DNA from: JAACFF01 sp963807975
Lineage (GTDB): Bacteria > Chloroflexota > Anaerolineae > Promineifilales > Promineifilaceae
Length of the DNA: 64,000 nucleotides
NCBI GenBank assembly: GCA_963807975.1
Contig: CAWEDV010000002.1
Location: 186,001 to 250,000 of the forward strand
Direction of reading: 5' to 3'
Below are positions 1 through 8,297 of the stretch, piece after piece (positions within the stretch are counted from its first letter, which is position 1; each line of letters opens with the position of its first letter). Under the pieces are notes generated by a model. That model did no database searches, was not told the origin of the DNA, and saw only the letters and a program-made list of their open reading frames with translations. Both the position numbers and the translations under genes were made by a program.

Positions 1-1080
1 TTCGCAGTCCCGGTGACTGAGTTTCGGGCCGGTATGGTCGTTGGTTCGGGCAGCCTTTCATTTGAGATGATGCGCAATTTGACAGAACGATTGCCAGTTA
101 TGATTGCACCCCGCTGGGTCTATACAAAAACGCAGCCGATTGCCATTCGCGACATACTTAATTATCTCATTTCTAGCTTGGAAACCCCGGCAAGTCAGGG
201 CAAGATTATAGAGATAGGCGCTCCTGACGTGCTGACTTATGCCGAAATGATGATGACCTATGCTCGCATACGTGGCTTACATCGCCTAATCGTGCGCGTG
301 CCAGTGCTGACGCCGCGTCTTTCATCCTATTGGGTGCATTGGATGACGCCCGTTTCAGCTGGAGTAGCCACTCCGCTAATTGAAGGCTTGCGCAACGAGT
401 TAATCGTACGCGATCAGTCAGCCAGGTCCTTATTTCCTAACATTGATCCAATCGGTTTTGAAACAGCCGTCCGCCTGGCGCTGGCCCGCATTGAAAATGG
501 GGATATCGAATCCTTGTGGAGTGATGCCCTTGCCTCCAGCCAGAAAGATATCACGCCCACTTTCCTAACTCAGGAACAAGGGATGCTCATTGAACGCAGG
601 CAAACAAAGGTGGCTGCCCCGCCATCAGCTGTTTTTCGCTCCTTTTGTGGGCTAGGTGGGGAACGCGGTTGGCCCCCATTTAACTGGCTGTGGAAGCTGC
701 GTGGGGCCATAGATAGACTTTGGGGCGGCGTGGGAATGCGCCGCGGGCGTCGTCACCCAGATCAGCTTCGTCAAGGAGAAGCCTTAGATTTCTGGCGCGT
801 GGAGAAGGTGGAGACTGACCACCTGCTGCGTTTGCGGGCAGAGATGAAAATGCCAGGCCGCGGCTGGCTGCAATTTGAAGCGCACAATCGCCAAGATGGC
901 GATACGGACCTGGTACAGACAGCATACTTTGCCTCAAAAGGGCTCTTCGGTCTGCTCTACTGGTATAGCATCTACCCCTTACACGGGCTCATCTTCTCAC
1001 GGATGATCAATGCTGTCGCTCAACAGGCTGCTGAATATTCAATAGTTCCCGAATCCAGCAGGTCAGACCCAGCAAACTAG
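1..1080 (+). CDS. SDR/DUF2867 family protein, 5'-truncated by window edge
   Basis: The reading frame is open from base 1, so the true start lies to the left; the GTG at 13 is only the first internal start-like codon. What remains (about 359 codons) resembles the second half of NAD(P)-binding atypical SDR proteins that carry a C-terminal DUF2867 domain of SRPBCC-like fold. The stretch RAGMVVGSGSLSFEMM followed by LPVMIAPRWV and QPIAIRDIL is the conserved substrate-side part of that SDR class. From about visible residue 195 (MLIERRQTKVAAPPSAVF) the DUF2867 part begins and runs to the C-terminus. The Rossmann glycine motif must lie outside the window. Members are often called NAD-dependent epimerase/dehydratase or YbjT-like; the substrate is unknown. 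Family call fairly sure, function not. Confidence 0.75.
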   Translation, partial: FAVPVTEFRAGMVVGSGSLSFEMMRNLTERLPVMIAPRWVYTKTQPIAIRDILNYLISSLETPASQGKIIEIGAPDVLTYAEMMMTYARIRGLHRLIVRVPVLTPRLSSYWVHWMTPVSAGVATPLIEGLRNELIVRDQSARSLFPNIDPIGFETAVRLALARIENGDIESLWSDALASSQKDITPTFLTQEQGMLIERRQTKVAAPPSAVFRSFCGLGGERGWPPFNWLWKLRGAIDRLWGGVGMRRGRRHPDQLRQGEALDFWRVEKVETDHLLRLRAEMKMPGRGWLQFEAHNRQDGDTDLVQTAYFASKGLFGLLYWYSIYPLHGLIFSRMINAVAQQAAEYSIVPESSRSDPAN

Positions 1081-1167
1081 ATCTATTCAAATCTGTACTA
1101 AAATAGAGGATGAAGCGACCGCTTGATAAGCGGCTGCAAATGGAAAAGTAAGGCTTGGGAGCATAGA

Positions 1168-1626
1168 ATGAAATTACCAACCGTTAAAGGCAGCAACCTA
1201 AAGCGCCAAAAAATGATATTTCCAGATGATTTTGCCGGTGCGATCAATCTGGTCTTTATCGCTTTTCTTCGCCGTCACCAAGATCTTATCGATGAATGGG
1301 TTCCTTTTGTTGAGCAGCTTGCGCGAGAAAAACCTGAACTGCATTATTATGAATTCCCCACCTTACCCCGCAAGGGCCTCATTTATCGCACATTTCTAAA
1401 TGAAGGGATGCGGGCCGGCATCCCTAACGACGCCACCCGCGCGCGCACAATTACGCTGTATGTAGAGAAGCGCACTTTTAGAGAAGCCCTCGCTATTGAC
1501 ACTGAGCAAAACATCTGGTTATTCCTGTTCGACAAATCGGGCAATGTGCTCTGGCGTATTGAGGGCAAATTCACGAAAGACAAGGGCGAGACCCTGCGCA
1601 AAGCAATAAGCCAATTTAGTCATTAA
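1168..1626 (+). CDS. Conserved hypothetical protein, thioredoxin-fold-like without cysteines
   Basis: This is a 152-residue soluble protein with no signal peptide. I chose the ATG at 1168 because a GGGAG ribosome site lies 7 bases upstream; the TTG at 1123 would add 15 unconvincing residues. The pattern is NLVFIAFLRRHQ near residue 30, then a helix (WVPFVEQLAREKPEL), then NIWLFLFDKSGNVLWRIEGK near the C-terminus. That beta-alpha-beta plus beta-hairpin arrangement is what AhpC/TSA or ATP10-like thioredoxin-fold proteins look like. There is no cysteine in the whole protein, so it cannot be a conventional thiol-disulfide enzyme or peroxiredoxin. It stands alone between the SDR gene and the fasciclin gene. 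The fold assignment is an inference from pattern only. Confidence 0.6.
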   Translation: MKLPTVKGSNLKRQKMIFPDDFAGAINLVFIAFLRRHQDLIDEWVPFVEQLAREKPELHYYEFPTLPRKGLIYRTFLNEGMRAGIPNDATRARTITLYVEKRTFREALAIDTEQNIWLFLFDKSGNVLWRIEGKFTKDKGETLRKAISQFSH

Positions 1627-2004
1627 ACCAAATATAACCAGGCCTAAGACAGCCTCTTATTGAAGGTGCTGTCAGATGGGCCTGGAGTTGCTATCATTTT
1701 CCCTCAAATCACAGGGGTGCCGCCCAAGGTGTTGCGGAATAATGACCACGGTTGCATTGATCGGCTGGCAGATGCCGATTAATGTTTCACGTCTACAGAT
1801 CTCTGTGATGGATACCAGGCGATCATCGAACGGGTATAGGAGAAATATGAGAAGCTGTTCATATAAGTGAACAATAGCTTTCCAACATATGTACAATTGC
1901 TGTATATTATGTGGGTAAGCCGGCGAAAGACAGATATATCCTTAAGGTCCGGTAAACAAAAAAACGATATTTTAAATTGACAATTCACAAAGGAGATTTT
2001 TGTC
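1627..2004. other. Intergenic region with a two-tier hairpin
   Basis: No gene is supported in these 378 bases. At 1638-1685 there is an imperfect hairpin: outer arms CCAGGCC/GGCCTGG and inner arms GACAGC/GCTGTC separated by a 14-base loop. It lies just after the preceding stop codon and could be a terminator or a processed mRNA end, but no clear T-run follows. An AT-rich stretch with TATTAT near 1905-1910 may be the -10 element of the fasciclin gene; no good -35 box could be picked. Confidence 0.35.
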
Positions 2005-3063
2005 ATGAAACGTATTAGTAAAGTTTTGTTAGTTGTTGTTCTAATGCTTGTTATGGTTGTGCCTCTTGTTGGCGCGCAAGAACAGAGCATCGTCGATATT
2101 GCTGTCAACGACGGCCGTTTCGATACCTTAGTAGCCGCCGTGGTCGCCACGGATCTGGCTGGTCCACTTTCCAGTGGTGAATGGACAGTATTTGCCCCGA
2201 CCGATGACGCTTTCGCCAAACTAGGACTGGATGCCAGCAATGTAGCCACGGCCTTCAGCAAAGAAGATTTGACCGACATCCTGCTCTATCACGCCATTCC
2301 TGCCTCTGTTTCTTCGGCTGAAGCGAAGACCCTTCTAGGCGATGTGACGATGGCCAACGGACAGACTGCCGGTCTGAAGTATTTCGACGATTCCCTGTGG
2401 GTTAACGATGATTCGCGCGTCATCATTCAGGACATTGTGGCCGCCAATGGCACCATCCATGTCGTTGACAACGTAATCTTAGGCCCGTGGCCTCGCGTCA
2501 GTGAAGAGGCTGAAATGGAAATGCCGTCTGCGCCTGATATGGCTGAAGCAGATGTGATGGAAACAGCTCCAGATACAGTAGATGCTGCCCCAGCCGAAAG
2601 CGCTGAGATGGTGTCGGATGACGCCGCATCCGCCGCAGCTTCTAGCAACTCAATCGCTGCTATCGCTATCCAGGACGGCCGTTTCGACACACTGGTAGCC
2701 GCTGTAGTGGCCGCCGATTTGGCTGATGCCCTTTCTGGTGGTGAGTGGACCGTTTTCGCTCCGACCGATGATGCCTTCGCTAAATTGGGTCTGGATGCCA
2801 GTAATGTCGCGACAGCCTTCAGCAAAGAAGAACTGACCGACATCCTGCTCTACCATGTACTAACCAGCAACGTCTCCTCTGCGGAAGCAAAGGCGAATCA
2901 AGGTGACATCACCATGGCCAATGGCCAGTTGGCTGGGTTGAAGTATTTCGATGGCTCACTCTTTGTCAACGACGATTCACGAGTCATCATTGAAAATATC
3001 ATCGCCGACAATGGCACAATTCATGTTGTCGACAATGTTATTCTTGGCCCTTGGCCACGCTAA
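2005..3063 (+). CDS. Secreted protein with two fasciclin (FAS1) domains
   Basis: 352 residues. A ribosome site AAGGAG ends 9 bases before the ATG. Residues 1-24 form a clear signal peptide (KR, then a run of Leu/Val/Met, ending VGA-QEQ). Two FAS1 domains follow, roughly residues 27-158 and 215-352, each with the family hallmarks WTVFAPTDDAFAKLG and a terminal GTIHVVDNVIL. They are joined by an Ala/Glu/Ser/Met-rich acidic linker of about 55 residues. The domains are so alike in protein and DNA that one arose from the other by tandem duplication (offset about 564 bases). FAS1 domains mediate adhesion in extracellular proteins; a role in cell-surface or biofilm contact is inferred. There is no C-terminal anchor. 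A strong hairpin follows, so the gene is probably monocistronic. Confidence 0.92.
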   Translation: MKRISKVLLVVVLMLVMVVPLVGAQEQSIVDIAVNDGRFDTLVAAVVATDLAGPLSSGEWTVFAPTDDAFAKLGLDASNVATAFSKEDLTDILLYHAIPASVSSAEAKTLLGDVTMANGQTAGLKYFDDSLWVNDDSRVIIQDIVAANGTIHVVDNVILGPWPRVSEEAEMEMPSAPDMAEADVMETAPDTVDAAPAESAEMVSDDAASAAASSNSIAAIAIQDGRFDTLVAAVVAADLADALSGGEWTVFAPTDDAFAKLGLDASNVATAFSKEELTDILLYHVLTSNVSSAEAKANQGDITMANGQLAGLKYFDGSLFVNDDSRVIIENIIADNGTIHVVDNVILGPWPR

Positions 3064-3112
3064 GGTAAAGCTTTGTAACAACATTAATCGAATCAAACTT
3101 GGTTAACAAATG

Positions 3113-3145
3113 GAGCAGCTGGCAGATATTTCTTGTCAGCTGCTC
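3113..3145 (+). terminator. Rho-independent terminator of the fasciclin gene
   Basis: Perfect 9-bp inverted repeat GAGCAGCTG / CAGCTGCTC (3113-3121 with 3137-3145) enclosing a 15-base loop, followed by ATTGGTTTT. It lies 50 bases after the fasciclin stop and before the ABC gene, which argues that translation of the ABC protein begins downstream of it. Confidence 0.75.
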
Positions 3146-3186
3146 ATTGGTTTTGCCAACAGAAGCACTATCTACTTAGGCGCCAA

Positions 3187-4182
3187 ATGAAGATGAATAT
3201 GTCAAATCGTGAGATATCGATAGAAAACCTAGAAAAACAATATCCCGGCGATATCCTCGCTGTAGATGGAATATCATTACACGTCGATGCCGGCCAGATT
3301 TACGGTTTTTTGGGCCCAAACGGTGCGGGGAAAAGCACCACAGTGAAAATCTTGACTACCTTGGCCTTGCCCACAGCCGGAAAGGCCACCATCGGCGGAT
3401 ACGATGTCGTCAAGCAGGCCGGTGAAGTTCGGCGAATTGCCGGCGTAGCTTTGCAGGATGTCGGATTGGATCCATTGATGAAACCACTTGAGCTTCTAAC
3501 GCTGCACGGACGCCTCTTTGGATCTACAAAACAAGATGCCCGCGCACGAGCTGGGGAGTTGATGCGCCTGGTGCGGCTGGAAGATGCCATCGATCGCCAA
3601 GTAGGTACTTACAGCGGTGGCATGAAACGCCGTCTGGATCTGGCCATGGCCCTGGTACATGAGCCGGACGTCCTTTTCTTGGACGAGCCCACAACGGGAC
3701 TTGATCCAGCCAGCCGGCGCGATGTTTGGCGCGAGGTCCGCCGTCTAAACGAGCAGTTGGGAATGACAATATTCCTTACCACGCAGTACCTAGAAGAGGC
3801 AGATGAATTAGCTGATATGATTTCGATTATTGATAACGGCAAGATCGTTAAAAGCGGTACTCCGGCAGGCCTAAAAGCCTCTCTTGGAAAAGAATCCCTA
3901 AACCTTGTTTTTGGCGAACGAGAAGCAGCCGAACGTGCCAACTTGCTTTTGCGGCCCCTAGCAGAACAGACACAGTTGGACAGGGTGACAGTACGTGTGT
4001 ACATGAACAATGTTGCCCATGAGATACCCGCCATTATCGAGCAGCTTCATGAGGCCGATCTGGACCCTGTTTCCCTGACCTTGACCCAACCGACCCTCGA
4101 CGATGTATTCTTACAGGTTACGGGAACTACATTAGACAATGAAGGTACAGAAGCTGAACGACTAGAACCAGCGCTTACCTAG
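3187..4182 (+). CDS. ABC transporter ATP-binding protein, DrrA type
   Basis: 331 residues from the ATG at 3187; an upstream in-frame start at 3133 falls inside the preceding terminator hairpin and is rejected. ATGs at 3193 and 3199 are alternatives. All nucleotide-binding motifs are present: Walker A GPNGAGKST (about 43-51), signature YSGGMKRR, Walker B VLFLDEPTTGLD and the switch region FLTTQYLEEA, where Gln replaces the usual His, as is typical of the daunorubicin-resistance DrrA branch. A C-terminal extension of about 90 residues matches DrrA-like proteins. It energises the permease encoded 42 bases downstream; together they make an ABC-2 exporter. Substrate unknown: drug, lipid or pigment are all possible. 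Confidence 0.92.
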   Translation: MKMNMSNREISIENLEKQYPGDILAVDGISLHVDAGQIYGFLGPNGAGKSTTVKILTTLALPTAGKATIGGYDVVKQAGEVRRIAGVALQDVGLDPLMKPLELLTLHGRLFGSTKQDARARAGELMRLVRLEDAIDRQVGTYSGGMKRRLDLAMALVHEPDVLFLDEPTTGLDPASRRDVWREVRRLNEQLGMTIFLTTQYLEEADELADMISIIDNGKIVKSGTPAGLKASLGKESLNLVFGEREAAERANLLLRPLAEQTQLDRVTVRVYMNNVAHEIPAIIEQLHEADLDPVSLTLTQPTLDDVFLQVTGTTLDNEGTEAERLEPALT

Positions 4183-4224
4183 AATCCATATAGGGAAGAT
4201 TAGCTTTCACCAACGGAATTACCC

Positions 4225-5052
4225 ATGACAATACAAACAGCAGCTGTTAACAATCATCCAGTAAAGAATGAAACCCAACTGCCAATAGTAGAGCAAATCG
4301 CATTGATAACCCGGCAGAATTTGCTAACCATCTTCCGGCGGCCAGCAGCCCTTATTCCACCAATTGCCATTAGTCTTTTCTTTCTGGTCATATACAACTC
4401 AACGCTGGGTGGTGCATCCGCTTTCATTCCCGATCTAGGCGCAAACAGTTATCTAGGATTCATACTGCCTCTTTCAATCGTAAGTGCCTCGCTTTCTGGC
4501 GCAGGCATCGCTGCCCAGAACCTGGTGCGCAATATTGAGAGTGGCTATTTCGACAAGTTATTATTGACGCCGATTAAGCGTTCAGCCTTATTAACTGGCA
4601 CGATATTGTCTGGAGCAGTTATTTTAGGCTTGCAGGCGGCACTGGTTTTAGGTGTAGCCATATTGATGGGTTTGCGAATCGAGACCGGTCTATTGGGCGC
4701 TTTTGCGGTAGTCGGCATGTCCGTTCTGCTGGGTCTAGGCTTTGCTGGCTTTACCATGTCCGCAGCATTAGGCAGTGGCAATGCAGCCGTTACACAAAGT
4801 GCCAGTTTCGTCTTTTTTCCACTCACCTTCCTGGCTCCCACATTTGTGCCTCTAGCACTCCTTTCAGGCTGGCTTCGTGTGGCCGCGCAGTTAAATCCGA
4901 TTACCTACGTACTGCAGGCGATGCGAGCGATAATCAATGAAGGATGGGTCTGGCCAGAGATTATGGCCGGCGTTCTGGCCTGTGTGATTCTTGGCGCCGC
5001 CATGTACTTGTTAACTCTTTTTGCTCTACGCCGCAGGACAGCTCGCAGCTAA
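4225..5052 (+). CDS. ABC-2 type transporter permease, DrrB type
   Basis: 275 residues with about six hydrophobic segments: first near residues 41-60, then four in the middle (including SVLLGLGFAGFTMSAALG), the last near 248-268. The segment GYFDKLLLTPIKRSALLTG is the conserved cytoplasmic loop of ABC-2 exporters, and LNPITYVLQAMRAIIN near the C-terminus is the family's conserved block. It follows the ATP-binding gene on the same strand after 42 bases, so the two form an exporter operon. DrrA/DrrB pairs export hydrophobic compounds; nothing nearby identifies the cargo. Confidence 0.9.
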   Translation: MTIQTAAVNNHPVKNETQLPIVEQIALITRQNLLTIFRRPAALIPPIAISLFFLVIYNSTLGGASAFIPDLGANSYLGFILPLSIVSASLSGAGIAAQNLVRNIESGYFDKLLLTPIKRSALLTGTILSGAVILGLQAALVLGVAILMGLRIETGLLGAFAVVGMSVLLGLGFAGFTMSAALGSGNAAVTQSASFVFFPLTFLAPTFVPLALLSGWLRVAAQLNPITYVLQAMRAIINEGWVWPEIMAGVLACVILGAAMYLLTLFALRRRTARS

Positions 5053-5138
5053 AGCTGCCGGAGACTTGGTTTTTATCATGCAAACCACTGATTTTATCCT
5101 AGCATCGCCGAAGGATATCAACGATAGAGGTATATGAA

Positions 5139-5594
5139 ATGAAGTACCGGCATAGTTTCAAGGTCAAGGCGCCTCTGGCGGTCGTGGCCGATTTTCATAA
5201 AGATACACGCGCACTGCAACTGCTGACACCACCACCTTTATCTGTGCAGTTTAATAGTGTGGAGCCGCTGGCCGAAGATTCTGTGGCCGATTTTTCGATG
5301 GGCATTGGACCCATTTCCCTGCGTTGGGTAGCTGTACACAGCGAGGTTACAGAGCAAAACGGCTTCGTAGACACCCAAAAGCAGGGGCCTTTTCGCAGCT
5401 GGCACCACCATCACCAATTCCGAGCGCTAGACGATGAAACGACAGAAGTAACTGACGAAATCGAGGCTGAATACGGCAACCTGCTCAGTCGAATTATGTG
5501 GATTAATCTGCCGCTGCTGTTTGGCTATCGCGCTTGGCGCACAAAAGCAGCGTTGAAAGATAACAAGAACGCTATGAACAATACCAAGGAATGA
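5139..5594 (+). CDS. SRPBCC family (START/Bet v1-like) protein
   Basis: 151 residues, with AGAGG 8 bases before the ATG. The protein starts KYRHSFKVKAPLAVVADFH, the usual first strand and helix of SRPBCC ligand-binding proteins, and has the GPFRSWHHHHQF strand followed by TTEVTDEIEAEYG that marks the SulA-adjacent/polyketide-cyclase-like branch. A hydrophobic pocket for a lipid-like ligand is expected from the family. Its stop overlaps the first candidate start of the next gene, so it belongs to the molybdenum-hydroxylase/desaturase operon. A helper or substrate-binding role in that operon is inference only. Confidence 0.8.
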   Translation: MKYRHSFKVKAPLAVVADFHKDTRALQLLTPPPLSVQFNSVEPLAEDSVADFSMGIGPISLRWVAVHSEVTEQNGFVDTQKQGPFRSWHHHHQFRALDDETTEVTDEIEAEYGNLLSRIMWINLPLLFGYRAWRTKAALKDNKNAMNNTKE

Positions 5595-5596
5595 CT

Positions 5597-6094
5597 ATGC
5601 TCTTGAATGTCAATGGTGAAGAAAAAACAGTGAAGGATAGCCCGTCGATGCCACTTCTGTGGGTGCTGCGCGATGAGTTGGAATTGACAGGAACAAAGTT
5701 TGGCTGCGGCGTGGGTATTTGCGGCGCATGTACCGTGCATGTGGACGGCCAGGCAATGCGTTCTTGCATCACACCCCTCGCTTCGGTTGAAGGTAAAGAT
5801 GTACGCACAATTGAAGGCTTGGCCACGAGGAACGCCGATGGTTCGATTATTTTGCATGTCGTGCAGCAGGCCTTCATAGATGAGCAGGTGCCGCAATGCG
5901 GTTGGTGCATGAGCGGCCAGATCATGACTGCATCAGCTTTCCTGGAAGAGAATCCAACTCCCAGCAATGAAGAGATCGTCGAAGCAATGGGCCAAAACTA
6001 CTGCCGTTGCGGCTGCTATGAGCGAATTTTCTCCGCTGTAGAGAAGGCGTCAGAAGAAACAGCTGTGCAGCAGCTTGTGGAGAGCGCTATATGA
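5597..6094 (+). CDS. 2Fe-2S subunit of a molybdenum hydroxylase (IorA type)
   Basis: 165 residues. AAGGA ends at 5590, so the ATG at 5597 has proper spacing, whereas the ATG at 5591, which overlaps the previous stop, has none. The plant-type cluster motif FGCGVGICGACTVHVDG and the later cysteine lie in the N-terminal half. The C-terminal helical domain carries the second cluster with QCGWCMSGQ and YCRCGCY. This is the layout of small subunits of xanthine-oxidase-family enzymes such as isoquinoline 1-oxidoreductase alpha. It passes electrons from the molybdenum site of the partner encoded immediately downstream; no FAD subunit is encoded, as in the IorAB class. Its stop overlaps the next start (ATGA). 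Confidence 0.92.
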   Translation: MLLNVNGEEKTVKDSPSMPLLWVLRDELELTGTKFGCGVGICGACTVHVDGQAMRSCITPLASVEGKDVRTIEGLATRNADGSIILHVVQQAFIDEQVPQCGWCMSGQIMTASAFLEENPTPSNEEIVEAMGQNYCRCGCYERIFSAVEKASEETAVQQLVESAI

Positions 6095-8289
6095 CAGAGA
6101 AACCCACACTCGCAACAGCTAGCTCAGACGAGAAACGGCGCTGGCGACTTTCGCGGCGACAGTTTCTGATTGGAGCCGGGCTGGCTGGGGGTGGACTGGC
6201 CCTCGGCGTCCTGTTTGGCACCCCCGCAGCACGCCTGCGCATTGCTGAAAGCACGGATGAAGGCGGCGGCGGTTTTTTTGCGCAGAGCAACGATCCGCTG
6301 GCCTGGTTTGAAGTTAACTCTGATGACAGTGTGACCCTCAACGTTCCTAAAGTAGAAATGGGACAGGGCGTCCATACGGCGCTTAAGCAAATAGCTGTGG
6401 AGGAACTTGGAGTTCCCTGGGACAGCTTGCAAGTGCGGCAGGGCACAACCTCGCTCGGTCCGCAGGACAGCAGTGGCACCCAGGGCAGCACTTCCATTTC
6501 CTCTTCATTTCTACCCTTGCGTGAAGCCGCGGCGACATTACGCGAGATGCTGCGCGCGGAAGCGGCCATACAACTAGGTATACCCGTCAGTGCGCTAGTT
6601 ATGCGGGGAACAGGCTTTGCCACAGCCGATGGAGCATCGATCACCTTCAGGGAAATCGTGTCAAGTAAAGTGGAAGAATGGGAAGTGCCTGAAGAACCAG
6701 CTCCTCTGAAGCTAACCAGTGAATACAAGACCGTGGGCCAACCTGTCGCCCGCGATGACATCCCCAGTAAGGTGACCGGCGAGGCGGTTTACGGCTACGA
6801 TATGAAGCTACCAGGGATGAAATTCGGGGCAATTTTACGCCCCCCGACTATTGAAGGGCGATTGAAGAACGTGGATACGACGATCGCCGAGCAAATGCCG
6901 GGCGTCGTTAAAGTAATTGTTGAAGACGATTTCGCAGGTGTGGTGGCCGAATCACGCGTAGAGGCATGGGCGGCTATCGATGAGCTAAAAGCGGAATGGG
7001 ATGAGGGGAAGTTGTGGCAGCAAGAAGAGCTCGAAGAGCTTATTACCGCCGGCGGTCGTGGTGGAGTAACGATCCAAAGAGAGGGCAACGCAGACCGTAT
7101 GCTAAATGGCGGTAATGTGATTATGGCCGAATATCGAACGCCACTGATGGTGCAGACACCTCTAGAAGCGCAGGCAGCGCTAGCCGATGTGCGTGAAGAT
7201 GGGGCGCGCATCTGGGCCTCGACGCAGGCACAATCGCGCGTACAAGAACTGGCGGCCAAGGTTACCGGTCTGGACCAAGAGACGATTGAAGTTGTGCCTA
7301 CGTTTTTGGGCGGTGGCTTCGGCCGCAAGCTCGGTGACGTGGCCGTGGAAGCGGCGCGGCTGTCGCAAGGTGCACGTCTACCTGTGCACCTGGGGTGGAA
7401 TCGTCCGGAAGAATTAAAGCACGGTTTCTTTGCGCCAATGTCCCACCATCGCTTGCAGGCGACAGTAGGCGAAGATGGCCGAATCCAGGCCATGAAACAC
7501 GAACTGGCTAGCGGTGATATTCTCTTCGCTTTCTTCTCACCGATGCTGATCGCTGTCTTTGGTGCGGATATTGGCGTGACGCGCGGTGCACGTCTTCAAT
7601 ATGCCGTGCCGGATATAGAAACGGTAGTTTGGCGGCGGAAGCTGCCGGTAAAGACAGGTTCATGGCGCGGGTTGGGCTTTTTGCCCAATGTCTTCGCCAT
7701 CGAGAGTTTCATGGATGAATTGGCTCATTCGGTAGGCATTGACCCGCTGCAGTTCCGTCTGCTGAATCTGGCGGATACGGAGCGTGGGGATAAGCTGCGC
7801 ACCGTTTTGCAAGTGGCAGCAAAGGGAGCGGATTGGGGTCGCTCGCTGCCAGCCGGACGCGCCCAGGGGTTGGCTTGCGCCCATGATTATGGAACCACTG
7901 TGGCCGCCGTTGCTGAGGTATCTATTGACCAAGAAACAGGACAGATACGTGTTCACCATATTACCTCCGCTATGGATTGTGGACTGGTGATTAACCCCGA
8001 TGGAGCCAAAGCCCAGATAGAAGGCAATGCCATGTGGGGTGTGAGTGCAACGTTGCAAGAAGAGGTGCGCATCGAAAACGGCCGTGTGGCTCTGAATAAT
8101 TTCGAAACCTACCCGCTGCTGACGATGAAAGAAGCACCGGCTGTGGAAGCTATTTTGGTGGACACTGGCGGGCAGGAGCCAGCGGGTGTAGGCGAACCGC
8201 CGATTGGTCCGATTGGGGCGGCGATCGCCAATGCAGTATTTGCACTAACAGGTGAGCGCTTGAGAAAAATGCCGTTGAAATTGGCATAG
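6091..8289 (+). CDS. Molybdopterin-binding subunit of a molybdenum hydroxylase (IorB type)
   Basis: 732 residues. The N-terminus has a twin-arginine signal (RRQFLIGAGLAGGG, residues about 19-32), so the heterodimer is probably exported folded by Tat with its small subunit. Motifs of the aldehyde oxidase/xanthine dehydrogenase large subunit are clear: KVEMGQGVHTALKQIAVEEL, the substrate-channel block GKVTGEAVYGYD-like near 230, FLGGGFGRKLG, GSWRGLG, and near the C-terminus PAGVGEPPIGPIGAAIANA, which contains the catalytic glutamate region. The length fits IorB-like proteins. It overlaps the 2Fe-2S gene by four bases and is followed after 8 bases by a carotenoid desaturase gene. The substrate cannot be read from the sequence; a heterocycle or aldehyde is typical. 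Confidence 0.92.
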   Translation: MTEKPTLATASSDEKRRWRLSRRQFLIGAGLAGGGLALGVLFGTPAARLRIAESTDEGGGGFFAQSNDPLAWFEVNSDDSVTLNVPKVEMGQGVHTALKQIAVEELGVPWDSLQVRQGTTSLGPQDSSGTQGSTSISSSFLPLREAAATLREMLRAEAAIQLGIPVSALVMRGTGFATADGASITFREIVSSKVEEWEVPEEPAPLKLTSEYKTVGQPVARDDIPSKVTGEAVYGYDMKLPGMKFGAILRPPTIEGRLKNVDTTIAEQMPGVVKVIVEDDFAGVVAESRVEAWAAIDELKAEWDEGKLWQQEELEELITAGGRGGVTIQREGNADRMLNGGNVIMAEYRTPLMVQTPLEAQAALADVREDGARIWASTQAQSRVQELAAKVTGLDQETIEVVPTFLGGGFGRKLGDVAVEAARLSQGARLPVHLGWNRPEELKHGFFAPMSHHRLQATVGEDGRIQAMKHELASGDILFAFFSPMLIAVFGADIGVTRGARLQYAVPDIETVVWRRKLPVKTGSWRGLGFLPNVFAIESFMDELAHSVGIDPLQFRLLNLADTERGDKLRTVLQVAAKGADWGRSLPAGRAQGLACAHDYGTTVAAVAEVSIDQETGQIRVHHITSAMDCGLVINPDGAKAQIEGNAMWGVSATLQEEVRIENGRVALNNFETYPLLTMKEAPAVEAILVDTGGQEPAGVGEPPIGPIGAAIANAVFALTGERLRKMPLKLA

Positions 8290-8297
8290 AGGTTTAA

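Noticed and set aside
1638..1685. Two-tier hairpin considered as a structured RNA or tRNA-like element
   Set aside because: No cloverleaf, anticodon arm or conserved T-loop; at most a terminator-like hairpin.
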